33,363 nt of DNA, from NCBI GenBank assembly GCA_947630055.1, contig CANRGA010000010.1:1-33363 (forward strand). The letters are read 5' to 3'. The first letter of the stretch is position 1, and each line of letters opens with the position of its first letter. The notes under the pieces are model-generated. The model was not told the DNA's origin. It saw nothing but the letters and a program-made list of their open reading frames with translations, and did no database searches. The position numbers and the translations under genes were made by a program. The stretch is from an uncultured Bacilli bacterium (GTDB lineage Bacteria > Bacillota_I > Bacilli_A > RF39 > UBA660). Of this stretch, positions 15,732 to 24,187 are shown in pieces.

Positions 15732-17324
15732 ATGAAGAAAAGTGGATTTATGGAAGGCGCTATTATTGCCACTTTAGCTATCTTCTTTACTAAATTTTTA
15801 GGTATTATTTACGTAATTCCTTTTTATAGTATAGTTGGTACTCAAGGTGGAGCTTTATATGGCTATGCCTATAACATTTATAATTTATTTTTAATTATTT
15901 CAACAGCTGGTATACCTCTTGCAATTAGTAAACTTACAAGCGAATATAATACCTTAAATATGAAAAGGGAAAAAGCTTATATGTTTAAATCAACTCAAAG
16001 AATTATTTTAATATTTTCAGTTGTTTGTTTTTTACTTTTATTTCTTTTTGCCCCTGCTATTGCTCACTTAATAATGGGTAATATTACTGGTGGTAATACT
16101 ACTGAAGATATAGCTTTTGTTATTAGATGTGTATCATTTGCTATATTAGTTGTTCCAATGCTTGCAATAAGTCGTGGTTATTTACAAGGACACGGTTACA
16201 TAAGAGCATCATCATTTAGTCAAGTAGTTGAGCAAATAGTAAGAATTGCAGTTATAATTGGCGGTAGTTTCTTAGGTTTAAAAGTCTTTAATTTAAGTTT
16301 AAGATCTGCTGTTGGAATTGCCGTATTTGGTGCATGTGCTGGTGCTATTGCAGCCTTTATCTATTTAATAAAAAGATTTATAAAGGTAAAAAGAGCAGAT
16401 AAAACTGATATAAGTACTCTAAAAAAAGAAGAGAAAGCTGCTATTACCAAAAGAATCATAATGTATTCTATTCCATTTATTGTAGTTAACATTGCTAATT
16501 CATTATATACATCAACTGATATGATACTTTTAATTAGAGGATTACATTATTTAAAATTTGATACTCCATCTATTGAAGCTATTAGTAGTGTGTTTACTAC
16601 TTGGGGTGGCAAAATAAATACAATTATAACAAGTATTGCCACAGGTATTGCCATAAGTTTAGTACCTAATATAGCAATAAGTAACACAAAAAAAGATTAT
16701 AAAGATATCAATAATAAATTTAATACATTGTTACAAATATTTTTCTATGTTGCTCTTCCTTTAGCAATATTTATGAGTATCTTTGGGGATGCCATATGGA
16801 AAATATTCTATGCAAGTCAAAATGAATTTGGTCCAATAATAATTAAATTTTCTATTATAACTGCTGCTGTTGATGCATTATATATAATGATATGTAATGG
16901 TCTGCAAGGTCTTAATAAAACAAAACTTATTTATACTTCTGTTTTATTAGGTTTAGGAATTAATTTATTTTTAGATGTACCTTTAATGATCTTATTTAAT
17001 AACCTTGGTATTTATCCTTATTATGGTGCTATTGCAGCTACTCTTATTGGTTATATAATTTCTTTGATTATTCCATTTGTTAATTTAAAAAAAGAATTTC
17101 ATTTAGAATATGCAAATACTTTAAAAAAATTACCAAAAATATTATTAGTATATGCTTTTATGATATTCTTATCTTTAATATATCGTGGTATAATTATAAA
17201 TATAGAAAGTAGAATATTATTAATCTTATTGCTTGCAATATTTGGAATTATATTACTTACTATTTATATTTTAATTAATAAAAATGAATTATTAGAATTA
17301 TTAGGAAAGAAAAGGGATAAATAA
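15732..17324 (+). CDS. MATE/MOP-superfamily polysaccharide or lipid II flippase (SpoVB/MurJ-like)
   Basis: 530 aa with about 14 hydrophobic segments, the architecture of the MOP-superfamily flippases (SpoVB, YtgP/MurJ, Wzx). The start SGFMEGAIIATLAIFFTKFLGIIYVIPFY and the loop YNIYNLFLIISTAGIPLAISKLTSEYN are typical of the SpoVB/YtgP branch. Likely role: flipping an undecaprenyl-linked cell-wall or polysaccharide precursor across the membrane. Sequence alone does not separate lipid II from other substrates, so no symbol is given. AGGAGTG precedes the ATG by five bases. Its stop overlaps the lemA-like start (TAATG), so the two are coupled. Confidence 0.88.
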   Translation: MKKSGFMEGAIIATLAIFFTKFLGIIYVIPFYSIVGTQGGALYGYAYNIYNLFLIISTAGIPLAISKLTSEYNTLNMKREKAYMFKSTQRIILIFSVVCFLLLFLFAPAIAHLIMGNITGGNTTEDIAFVIRCVSFAILVVPMLAISRGYLQGHGYIRASSFSQVVEQIVRIAVIIGGSFLGLKVFNLSLRSAVGIAVFGACAGAIAAFIYLIKRFIKVKRADKTDISTLKKEEKAAITKRIIMYSIPFIVVNIANSLYTSTDMILLIRGLHYLKFDTPSIEAISSVFTTWGGKINTIITSIATGIAISLVPNIAISNTKKDYKDINNKFNTLLQIFFYVALPLAIFMSIFGDAIWKIFYASQNEFGPIIIKFSIITAAVDALYIMICNGLQGLNKTKLIYTSVLLGLGINLFLDVPLMILFNNLGIYPYYGAIAATLIGYIISLIIPFVNLKKEFHLEYANTLKKLPKILLVYAFMIFLSLIYRGIIINIESRILLILLLAIFGIILLTIYILINKNELLELLGKKRDK

Positions 17325-17854
17325 TGAAATTTTATATCATATTAGCTATTGTAGTTATGCTTATAGCCATATTAGTATTTACATACTTTGCTTGTGTAAC
17401 AAAATTAAAGAAATATCAAGAAAAAATGAATAAAGCTGAGGAAATTATTGATGAGAATTTAAATAAAAAATTAGACCTAGTTATTACATTAAATGGCACA
17501 ATAAAAAAAGTAACAGGCAAAAAAGACTATTTAAAAGATTACATATCAATTAGAGATTTAATTATAACTAATATTGAAAAAGATATGAAATTAAATGAAG
17601 CAATTAAATTAATAAATGAACTTACTAATGATTATAGTGATTTAAATAGTGATAAAGAATTTATGAAAACATTTAAATCACTAAGAGAACTTGATGAAGT
17701 ATTAGTATCAGCAAAAAATGTTTTTAATCAAAATGCAGTAAAATCAAATCAGCTAATTAAAACAGTTCCCTATAATATTGTTGCTAAGATTGCAAAATAT
17801 CGAATAAAAAGTTTTTATACAACTAATAAAACCGATGATGGCGATAACTTCTAA
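17324..17854 (+). CDS. lemA: LemA-family membrane protein
   Basis: 176 aa. One N-terminal transmembrane segment (residues 3-25) is followed by a long helical cytosolic or exported domain. The segment IDENLNKKLDLVITLNGTIKK and the C-terminal KNVFNQNAVKSNQLIKTVP...IAKIAKYRIKSFY follow the LemA pattern (Q/E-hydrophobic, LI..L, YN..V, P, F...F). The family's function is not established. Translationally coupled to the flippase gene (TAATG overlap). Its TAA stop interleaves with the ung stop of the converging operon. Confidence 0.8.
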   Translation: MKFYIILAIVVMLIAILVFTYFACVTKLKKYQEKMNKAEEIIDENLNKKLDLVITLNGTIKKVTGKKDYLKDYISIRDLIITNIEKDMKLNEAIKLINELTNDYSDLNSDKEFMKTFKSLRELDEVLVSAKNVFNQNAVKSNQLIKTVPYNIVAKIAKYRIKSFYTTNKTDDGDNF

Positions 17855-17877
17855 AGTTGCCAATCAATCGGTTTTTT
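17830..17877. terminator. Bidirectional terminator shared by lemA and ung
   Basis: Outer arms AACCGAT / ATCGGTT flank an inner TGGC...AACTT / AAGTT...GCCA stem. The plus strand continues with TTTTTT and the minus strand with TTTTA. Both coding regions end inside the structure: the stop codons of lemA (17852-17854) and ung (17853-17851) overlap by two bases in the loop. Confidence 0.8.
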
Positions 17878-18510
17878 ATTATTCTTAGTTAAAAATTCAT
17901 TTGTTTTCGAAAAAGGCTTTGAACCAAAGAAACCACTACTTGCGGAATACGGAGATGGATGTGGACTGGTTAATACTAAATGTTTTGGATTAGTAATATA
18001 TTTTTTCTTTTCCTTAGCAAAGTTTCCCCATAAAATAAAGACAACTGATTCATCTTTTTCATTTAAAGCTTTAATGATGTAGTCAGTAAGTAACTCCCAA
18101 CCTAAATTACGATGTGAAGCTGGTTTATCTTTTTCCACAGTCAAAACAGCATTAAGAAGTAATACTCCTTCTTTAGCCCATTTAGTTAAATCACCATATA
18201 AAGCTGGTTTAATTCCTAAATCATTATATAGTTCTTTATAAATATTTTGTAGTGATGGTGGTATTTTAACACCTTTTTGGACACTGAAGGAAAGTCCATG
18301 GGCTTCTCCTTCACCATGATATGGATCTTGTCCTACAATTACTACTTTAGTATCTTTATAACTTGTAAGTTTTAAAGCATTAAATACATAATTTTTAGGT
18401 GGATATACAACAGTTTTGTTGTATTTTTCGTTAATCATTTGCATAAATTTTTTAAAGCCAGTACTTTTTTCAATTATTTCTAATACTTGATCCCAATCAT
18501 TTCCTATCAT
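17851..18510 (-). CDS. ung: Uracil-DNA glycosylase, family 1
   Basis: 219 aa, full length. Removes uracil from DNA to start base excision repair. The water-activating motif GQDPYHGEGEAHG includes catalytic Asp62; the second motif is HPSPYSA (His184 region); LLLNAVLTVEKDKPASHRNLGW is also characteristic. Last gene of the rplI-dnaB-M23-walJ-rlmH-ung run, nine bases after rlmH, ending in a shared bidirectional terminator. Confidence 0.98.
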   Translation of the reverse strand: MIGNDWDQVLEIIEKSTGFKKFMQMINEKYNKTVVYPPKNYVFNALKLTSYKDTKVVIVGQDPYHGEGEAHGLSFSVQKGVKIPPSLQNIYKELYNDLGIKPALYGDLTKWAKEGVLLLNAVLTVEKDKPASHRNLGWELLTDYIIKALNEKDESVVFILWGNFAKEKKKYITNPKHLVLTSPHPSPYSASSGFFGSKPFSKTNEFLTKNNKKPIDWQL

Positions 18511-18519
18511 AAAACACTC

Positions 18520-18957
18520 CTACTTATGATAATTTTCATTATTATTTATTTTAAATGAACGATATATTTGTTCTAGTAAAATACCCCTAAATAAACCATG
18601 AGGGAAAGTTAAATTACCAAAACTTATTTGTTCTTTGCACATATTTAATATATCACTACTTAAACCATTAGATCCACCAATAATGAAAGATATTGTACTA
18701 TTATAAATAAATAGGTTATCAATATGGTGAGCTAAATCAACACTATTAAAAGATGAACCATTAATAGAAAGAGCAATATTATAATCTTTTGGATTAATAA
18801 CTTTAAGCAAATTATTAGCCTCTATTTTTAAATTATCATTATCTTTTACTTCAATAATTTCAATTTTATGATATTTACTTATTCTTTTTAAATAGTCATC
18901 AATTAATTCATTTAGATAATTTTCTTTTATTTTACCTACACAAATTATTTTTATCAT
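18520..18957 (-). CDS. rlmH: 23S rRNA pseudouridine-1915 N3-methyltransferase RlmH
   Basis: 145 aa, about 14 shorter than the usual 156-159; the missing residues fall in the variable region after VKDNDN. SPOUT-family signatures are intact: KIICVGKIKENYL at the start, the SAM-binding FIIGGSNGLS, and the C-terminal FPHGLFRGILLEQIYRSFKI with the terminal YHK that is needed for activity. The start overlaps the walJ-like TGA stop (ATGA). Confidence 0.95.
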   Translation of the reverse strand: MIKIICVGKIKENYLNELIDDYLKRISKYHKIEIIEVKDNDNLKIEANNLLKVINPKDYNIALSINGSSFNSVDLAHHIDNLFIYNSTISFIIGGSNGLSSDILNMCKEQISFGNLTFPHGLFRGILLEQIYRSFKINNNENYHK

Positions 18958-19718
18958 AAAGTTATCACTTCACTTATTTCATTTTGCGTAGCACATTTTA
19001 TTTCTTTAAAATTAACATCATATTCTTTTAAAGAATCTTTAACCGTTTTTAATGCTATTTCTGGTTTGTTATTAACTTCACTTAAATGCATCAAATAAAC
19101 TTTTTTAGTTTTGTCACCAATTAATTTAGATAAATAGAAACCAGCAGCTTGATTAGAAAGGTGTCCCTCATCTGATAATACTCTTTTTTTAAGCCAATCA
19201 GGATAAGGGCCATGTTGTAACATTTCCACATCATGATTACTTTCTAATAAATAAACATCTCTATTTTTAAGTAAGTTAAAATATTTACTTTTTATATAAC
19301 CAGTATCAGTTATTTGCACTACGGAAGTACTTCCTTCTTCAACGATAAAGTTATGCGATGCAATAGCATCATGACTAGATTTTAAAGCATATATTTTAAC
19401 ATCATCAAAATCCATTTCATCATCATATATTTTGATATGTTCATAATTTTGTAAACTATCTAGGGAAGCAAACATATCCTGTGGCATACAAACAGTAGCA
19501 GGGTAACTTTTAATAAATGTTTCTAAAGCTGAGATATGATCATTATGTAAATGACTTATTAAAATGATATCAATATTTTTAGGATCTACCCCAATTGATT
19601 TAAGAGAATCGACAATGTATTTTTTATTTTTACCCATATCTAGTAAAATGTGATGATTTTTGGTTTCAATATAAGTAGAATTTCCTTTCGAACCACTTGC
19701 TAATACACAAACACGCAT
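18954..19718 (-). CDS. walJ: MBL-fold metallo-hydrolase of the YycJ/WalJ family
   Basis: 254 aa. The metal-binding HLHNDH motif (His56, His58, Asp60, His61) and later TDTGYI and HLSN elements define a metallo-beta-lactamase fold of the YycJ type, starting MRVCVLASGSKGNSTYIE. In Bacilli this gene usually sits near the walRK (yycFG) genes and has been linked to cell-wall and DNA-repair phenotypes. Here the two-component genes are absent from the window. It ends in TGA overlapping rlmH and starts one base into the M23 peptidase stop. Confidence 0.9.
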   Translation of the reverse strand: MRVCVLASGSKGNSTYIETKNHHILLDMGKNKKYIVDSLKSIGVDPKNIDIILISHLHNDHISALETFIKSYPATVCMPQDMFASLDSLQNYEHIKIYDDEMDFDDVKIYALKSSHDAIASHNFIVEEGSTSVVQITDTGYIKSKYFNLLKNRDVYLLESNHDVEMLQHGPYPDWLKKRVLSDEGHLSNQAAGFYLSKLIGDKTKKVYLMHLSEVNNKPEIALKTVKDSLKEYDVNFKEIKCATQNEISEVITL

Positions 19719-21223
19719 TATTTAAATAGCTCCCTTGGATTTTGCCATGTACCCCCACTATTTGGATTACCTTGTGATAAACCAAAGTGTAAGTGAACAC
19801 CTTTTGATTGACCACTATTACCCATATAACCAATTACATCGCCACGACTAACTGTTTGACCAGTTCTAACTCGAATATTTTGAAGCATATGACCATAAAG
19901 AGTATAAATATTATTACCATGGTCAATTATTACATAATTACCATAACCGCCACCACAATTGTTAGGATAACTACCATTATCAGGACAACCACTAGAAGCA
20001 TAGCTAACAACACCATCATTAGCGGCATAAATCTTTGAACCTTCACCAGGACCAGATATATCTATACCATTATGTTGTTTACCCCAGCGCCATGTAAATT
20101 CACTTGTAATAGCATAAGGGTTAGATGTCGGCCAACGCCATCCAGTACCAGTATCGGTATAATTGTTCCATCCCCAAACAACACTTTTTCTACCCTTTGT
20201 AGTAATTTGATCAACTTTAGCTATTAATACTTTTTCATTATCGATTATTTCATCAGTATTTTGTTCGCCATTAACTACAGTATAGTGACTTGTAACTAAA
20301 GATAATCCTTTTACACCATTTTGCGTAATTTCAGAATAACTTGATGGTTTAGATTCATCACGTTCAATTTTTGTTTCATAATCATATTCTACTTGTTTCA
20401 TTTCATAAGCATTATAAGCAAATGATATTTGCGGATTAATTAAAGTAATATTTACTGTATCACCTATAGTTAATAGGGAATCTTTGCTTGAATATTCAGG
20501 ATTAGCTACTAAAAATTCTTGAGTATTTAAAGAGTTATCATCAGAAATTGATTCAATAGTGTCTCCTTCTTTCACTGTATATGTTTTAGTTTTATAATTA
20601 AAACCAAATAACAATTGTTGAGCAAGTTCTTCACTATTTTGATATATTTTATCATTAATACTAATATATTTTTCACGAATTACGATATTTTCTAGTATAG
20701 TCATACTATTATAAGTTTTACCTATATCATCTAATTCTTCTTGTTCCCCATTTAAATATTTTTGATAATCTTCTTCATCAATGAAAGCTAAAATAAAATC
20801 TTTAACAGCTTCTCTAAAAATATTTTTATCTAAAACATAAAGACTAAATTCATCATGATCGCTACCTTTACCTACTTTTATTTCATAACCTTTAATAGTG
20901 AAATCTTGTGAATCTTCTATTTTTTTATAAATATTATTAATTTCATCTGGCTTTATATCATAAGCATAATTTTCTACAATTTGTAAACCGCTTGGAGGAT
21001 ACACATTATTAACATTATATTTATCTTTAATATTTTGTTGTTTTTCATCAATTAAACTATATAAAGCATCTTTATCAGTAATAGCACCGATTGCTTTACC
21101 ATCTAAGTAAACATTATATATTTTATCTGCCTCTGATACATTTTGATAACCATTAATAACTGCAAATAAAGATATAGCAATTAAACATATTAAACTAGTA
21201 ATAATTTTTTCTTTTATTTTCAT
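19718..21223 (-). CDS. Membrane-anchored LysM-G5-M23 murein peptidase
   Basis: 501 aa. An N-terminal hydrophobic segment (residues 8-25) is a signal peptide or anchor. Residues about 215-262 form a LysM peptidoglycan-binding module (YTVKEGDTIESI ... LTIGDTVNI). Residues about 265-343 fit a G5 domain. Residues about 365-500 form an M23 LytM-type zinc endopeptidase with His384 and Asp388 in QHNGIDIS and the HLHF motif at 477-480. All metal ligands are present, so it should be active on peptidoglycan cross-links, indicating a cell wall. Lies between dnaB and the walJ-like gene with one-base overlaps. Confidence 0.93.
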   Translation of the reverse strand: MKIKEKIITSLICLIAISLFAVINGYQNVSEADKIYNVYLDGKAIGAITDKDALYSLIDEKQQNIKDKYNVNNVYPPSGLQIVENYAYDIKPDEINNIYKKIEDSQDFTIKGYEIKVGKGSDHDEFSLYVLDKNIFREAVKDFILAFIDEEDYQKYLNGEQEELDDIGKTYNSMTILENIVIREKYISINDKIYQNSEELAQQLLFGFNYKTKTYTVKEGDTIESISDDNSLNTQEFLVANPEYSSKDSLLTIGDTVNITLINPQISFAYNAYEMKQVEYDYETKIERDESKPSSYSEITQNGVKGLSLVTSHYTVVNGEQNTDEIIDNEKVLIAKVDQITTKGRKSVVWGWNNYTDTGTGWRWPTSNPYAITSEFTWRWGKQHNGIDISGPGEGSKIYAANDGVVSYASSGCPDNGSYPNNCGGGYGNYVIIDHGNNIYTLYGHMLQNIRVRTGQTVSRGDVIGYMGNSGQSKGVHLHFGLSQGNPNSGGTWQNPRELFK

Positions 21224-22566
21224 TAATTCTCTTCCTCAACATCATGTGCTACACTTCTAAAAGCACTCATATTTAATTCAAATAATAAATCTATTGTACC
21301 TAAACTACCTTTACGATGCTTAGCAATAACAAGCTCAGCTGGAACTATTTTCTCAGTTTGATCTTTTTTTGCTTCATAATAATCTTTTCTATTAATAAAT
21401 AATACGATATCGGCATCTTGTTCAATTGAACCTGATTCTCTTAAATCGGCAAGCATTGGCATATTTGATTCTCTTCGTTCAGCATTTCTTGAAAGTTGGG
21501 CACAAGCTATAACTGGTACACCAAGCTCTAAGGCCATTGTTTTTAAATTTCTTGATATTTCTGATACTTCAACTTGTCTTGATTCTACTCTTTTACTACC
21601 AGTTGTAACAAGTTGTAAGTAATCGATAACTACTAGACCTAAACCTTTAGGCATATTAGCAAGTCTTCGACATTTAGCTTTAATTTCAGATACCGTAATA
21701 CCAGAATTATCTTCAATATAAAGATTAGTATCTGCAAGTTCATTCATCGCTTCATTGTAGCGTTTCCAATCTCTCTCTTGCATATTACCTGTTTGAAGTT
21801 TATAAGCATCAATAGAACCAATTGAGCTAATTATTCTATTTACTAGTTGTTCAGCTGGCATTTCTAAGTTAAATATTGCCACGGCTTTTTCCGTTTTAGT
21901 GGCCGCATATGTTGCCATATTTAGAGCAAGGGCTGTTTTTCCCATACCAGGACGAGCTGCTAAAATAATAAGTTCACCCGGTTGAAATCCGGTAGTTATT
22001 TTATCAAAATCATAAAATCCTGTTTCAAGTCCAGTAATAAGTTTTTTATTTTTAGCAAGTTCTTCTAATTTCGCTTGTGCCCTTCTAAGTATTTCATGAA
22101 TTGGCACAAAATCTTTAACTGTTCTTGTTTTAACAACATTTAAAATATTTCTCTCCGCATCATCTAAAACAGTTGTAACATTTTCTTCATCATATGCTTC
22201 ATTAATAACTTCTGTTGCGGCATTAATTAAATTTCTTCTTGTAGCGTGTTCTTTTAAAATAGCAATATAATGTGATAAATTGGCAGTAGTAATAACTGAA
22301 TCAATTACTTCACTAATATAAGACAAACCACCAATAGTATTTAATTTTTTCTTTTTATCTAACTCTTCTTTAACCATTCCTGCATCTATGGGTATATTTT
22401 GGTTATGCAATTCTGCAATTGCTTCAAATAGTATTTTGTTTTTTTCATCAAAAAACATATCTGCATTTACTTCTTCACAAATACTATCAACTAAGCTATT
22501 ATCAATAAACATTACCCCTAAAATGCTCATTTCAGCTTCTTTATTTGAAGGCATTACTCTTGCCAT
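21223..22566 (-). CDS. dnaB: Replicative DNA helicase DnaB
   Basis: 447 aa, normal length (called DnaC in B. subtilis). The N-terminal DnaB domain (about 1-110) starts with PSNKEAEMSILGVMF; the RecA-like C-terminal domain has Walker A ARPGMGKT (residues 204-211), Walker B GLGLVVIDYLQL, and the DLRESGSIEQDADIVLFINR segment. It unwinds DNA ahead of the replisome. The rplI-dnaB pair is conserved in Firmicutes near oriC. No intein. Confidence 0.98.
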   Translation of the reverse strand: MARVMPSNKEAEMSILGVMFIDNSLVDSICEEVNADMFFDEKNKILFEAIAELHNQNIPIDAGMVKEELDKKKKLNTIGGLSYISEVIDSVITTANLSHYIAILKEHATRRNLINAATEVINEAYDEENVTTVLDDAERNILNVVKTRTVKDFVPIHEILRRAQAKLEELAKNKKLITGLETGFYDFDKITTGFQPGELIILAARPGMGKTALALNMATYAATKTEKAVAIFNLEMPAEQLVNRIISSIGSIDAYKLQTGNMQERDWKRYNEAMNELADTNLYIEDNSGITVSEIKAKCRRLANMPKGLGLVVIDYLQLVTTGSKRVESRQVEVSEISRNLKTMALELGVPVIACAQLSRNAERRESNMPMLADLRESGSIEQDADIVLFINRKDYYEAKKDQTEKIVPAELVIAKHRKGSLGTIDLLFELNMSAFRSVAHDVEEEN

Positions 22567-22574
22567 AATATCAC

Positions 22575-23015
22575 CTACTTATCTAACACAACATTTATAT
22601 AAAATTTAACTCTTTTATGAAGTTCAATTAATACTTTATGAGTACCTAAAGAATCTATATTACTATCTGGTTTAATACATTTTTTATCAATATTAAAACC
22701 CAATTTTTTTATCTCTTCACTAATTTGTTTAGTCGAAATATTACCAAATACTCTATCTTCTTTACCGACTTTTACTTTAAATTTAATATTTTTATTTTCT
22801 AATTTTTCTTTTATTTTAGTTAAATCATTAACTAAAGCATCTTCCTTATCTTGTCTATTTTTTATTTCTTTATCTAGTACTTTTTTACTACCTTCAGTAT
22901 ATAAAACTCCTAATTTATTTTTTAGTAAGTAATTTTTACCATAACCATCACTTACATTAATAATATCATCTTTCTTACCTTTTCCTTTAACATCTTCTAA
23001 TAAAATAATTTTCAT
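22575..23015 (-). CDS. rplI: Large ribosomal subunit protein L9 (bL9)
   Basis: 146 aa, normal length. The N-terminal domain MKIILLEDVKGKGKKDDIINVSDGYGKNYLL is diagnostic; a long connecting helix (about residues 42-75) and the C-terminal rRNA-binding domain (VFGNISTKQI) follow. bL9 projects from the L1 side of the 50S. AGGAGGACATT precedes the ATG. A possible promoter lies just upstream. Confidence 0.97.
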   Translation of the reverse strand: MKIILLEDVKGKGKKDDIINVSDGYGKNYLLKNKLGVLYTEGSKKVLDKEIKNRQDKEDALVNDLTKIKEKLENKNIKFKVKVGKEDRVFGNISTKQISEEIKKLGFNIDKKCIKPDSNIDSLGTHKVLIELHKRVKFYINVVLDK

Positions 23016-23041
23016 ATAATGTCCTCCTAAAGGCTATAAAT

Positions 23042-23070
23042 ATTATAACATAATTTTTTACTTAATAGAA
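23042..23070 (-). promoter_or_regulatory. Weak candidate promoter for rplI-dnaB
   Basis: A perfect TATAAT (23047-23042) on the minus strand lies 27 bases before the rplI start; the -35 position 17 bp upstream reads TTCTAT, a poor match. rplI may instead depend on read-through from the small HTH gene. Confidence 0.4.
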
Positions 23071-23072
23071 TA

Positions 23073-23273
23073 TTACTTTAGAATAATCCATTTCCTTTTT
23101 GTGCCAGCTCCTTCCATAGTGATATATTTATTCTCTTTTAATATTTTAATATATCTTCTAATAGTTCTCTCTGAGCAATAATATTTTTGTGCTAATAAAA
23201 CTTCAGTAACATTATCATTAGTGGCAATTTCCTTATAAATTTTTTTCAGTAATTCTTGATCAATCAATTTCAT
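23073..23273 (-). CDS. Small winged-helix/HTH DNA-binding protein
   Basis: 66 aa from the ATG at 23273. A GTG-initiated form six codons longer is open, but GGAG lies eight bases before this ATG, inside the putative extension, so the short form is chosen. The protein is a single HTH unit: LLKKIYKEIATNDNVTEVLLAQKYYCSERTIRRYIKILKENKYI resembles the HTH_11/DeoR-type domain, with a wing ending TKRKWIILK. There is no effector domain. A TTCACT-N9-AGTGAA inverted repeat lies over its own promoter, suggesting autoregulation. It lies between the phase-variable-looking secreted-protein gene and rplI; target unknown. Confidence 0.72.
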   Translation of the reverse strand: MKLIDQELLKKIYKEIATNDNVTEVLLAQKYYCSERTIRRYIKILKENKYITMEGAGTKRKWIILK

Positions 23274-23286
23274 AAAACTATCTCCT

Positions 23287-23307
23287 TTCACTTATATATA
23301 TAGTGAA
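23287..23307. promoter_or_regulatory. Inverted repeat TTCACT-N9-AGTGAA at the HTH gene promoter
   Basis: Perfect 6-bp arms around TATATATAT, covering the -10 region and the start site of the small HTH gene. Placement and symmetry fit an operator, most simply for the HTH protein itself. Confidence 0.6.
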
Positions 23308-23319
23308 CTAGATAGCCAA
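23291..23319 (-). promoter_or_regulatory. Promoter of the small HTH gene
   Basis: Minus strand TTGGCT (23319-23314), 17-bp spacer, TATAAG (23296-23291). The overlapping TATATATA allows a -10 placed two bases earlier. It follows the terminator at 23361-23389 and begins a new transcription unit that can continue into rplI-dnaB. Confidence 0.6.
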
Positions 23320-23360
23320 TTTCCTTTTTTTTAGAGAAATTTTTTAAAATTTTTCTAAAA

Positions 23361-23389
23361 AAACAAAAAAGAAGTTAAAAAACTTCTTT
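23361..23389 (-). terminator. Rho-independent terminator after the 241-aa secreted-protein gene
   Basis: On the minus strand AAAGAAGTT and AACTTCTTT form a perfect 9-bp stem with a TTTT loop followed by TTTGTTT. It lies 37 bases after the stop codon. A second imperfect AT-rich inverted repeat follows at about 23331-23360. Confidence 0.88.
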
Positions 23390-23425
23390 CTAAATAGTTA
23401 ATTATATAATTAAAGATTAAAATCT

Positions 23426-24151
23426 TTATTCTGCTTCTTTTGTATCACATTTAAAATCTGTTAAATCAACTTTGACTGTGAATTGCTTATCTGCTAATCT
23501 TTTGCTTTGATCTACATTACTATTTTTTAAACTTAAAGAAGCTTCAAGTTTAGCATTTTGTGATTCACCAGTACCAGTAAATTCAAAATTTACTTTACCA
23601 CTTATACCATCTTCAGCAGCAACTAAGTCAGATAACTTAATTGTATTTGTTAATTTTGCATCTTCGCCAGGTACTAAAGTAATGCCATTACCTGGATAAA
23701 ATACTAATTGAGCTTCATCAGTATCTTCAAATTGAATTGTACCAGCTTCTTCACCAGTAACAGTTAAAGTAGCTTTAATATTAGCAGTACAATAATAGTT
23801 AACACCAGTATCTGCTTTAGGTTCATCTTCACCATTTATTGTAATATTAGCAACATTAAATTTTTCTAATGATGTAGAATTATTTGCTTCTTCTGCTGTA
23901 GCATAATATGTTGTGTTACCTTTAAGAGCCTCAGCCATATCAGCTGCAGTAATTTTTAATTTTAATGTAGAATCTTTTTCATCTAATACAATAGTACCTG
24001 GTGTAAAAGGATCTACAGTACCAGTAATTGTTGCATTTGTTTTTGTACCAGTAGTACTAATTGCAAAGAATGCAAATGTAGCTCCTACTACTGCAACTAA
24101 AAGTGTTGCTACTGCTATTACTGTTAATAACATTGTATTCTTCTTATCCAT
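23426..24151 (-). CDS. Secreted protein with SipW-type signal peptide
   Basis: 241 aa from ATG 24151 (GGAAGGAGGG seven bases upstream). MDKKNTMLLTVIAVATLLV followed by AVVGATFAFFAISTTG is the long hydrophobic signal with the G-A-T-[YF]-A-[YF]-F pattern seen in SipW/TasA-like secreted proteins. The rest is acidic, rich in Thr, Glu and Ala, with beta-sandwich-like strands, a possible disulphide pair (YYCTAN, FKCDTK) and no catalytic motif. A role as a fibre or surface-layer component by analogy with TasA is only a suggestion. An upstream in-frame ATG at 24190 also has a good ribosome binding site. Its promoter has a G8 spacer tract, suggesting phase-variable expression. Own terminator; monocistronic. 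Confidence 0.8.
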   Translation of the reverse strand: MDKKNTMLLTVIAVATLLVAVVGATFAFFAISTTGTKTNATITGTVDPFTPGTIVLDEKDSTLKLKITAADMAEALKGNTTYYATAEEANNSTSLEKFNVANITINGEDEPKADTGVNYYCTANIKATLTVTGEEAGTIQFEDTDEAQLVFYPGNGITLVPGEDAKLTNTIKLSDLVAAEDGISGKVNFEFTGTGESQNAKLEASLSLKNSNVDQSKRLADKQFTVKVDLTDFKCDTKEAE

Positions 24152-24171
24152 TATTTTCCCTCCTTCCTTTA

Positions 24172-24187
24172 TTCTATTTTGATAGAA
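24172..24187 (-). repeat. Hairpin in the 5' leader of the SipW-type secreted-protein gene
   Basis: TTCTAT-CAAA-ATAGAA on the minus strand, a perfect 6-bp stem with a 4-nt loop, between the two possible start codons (24190 and 24151). It starts one base after the upstream ATG. Weak AT-rich stem; any effect on start choice is speculative. Confidence 0.4.

Noticed and set aside
23274-23291. GTG-initiated longer form of the small HTH gene
   Set aside because: The ribosome binding site for the ATG at 23273 lies inside this extension, and the GTG has no site of its own.
23331-23360. Second AT-rich inverted repeat after the SipW-type gene
   Set aside because: Imperfect and A/T only; the neighbouring 9-bp stem with T-run already explains termination.
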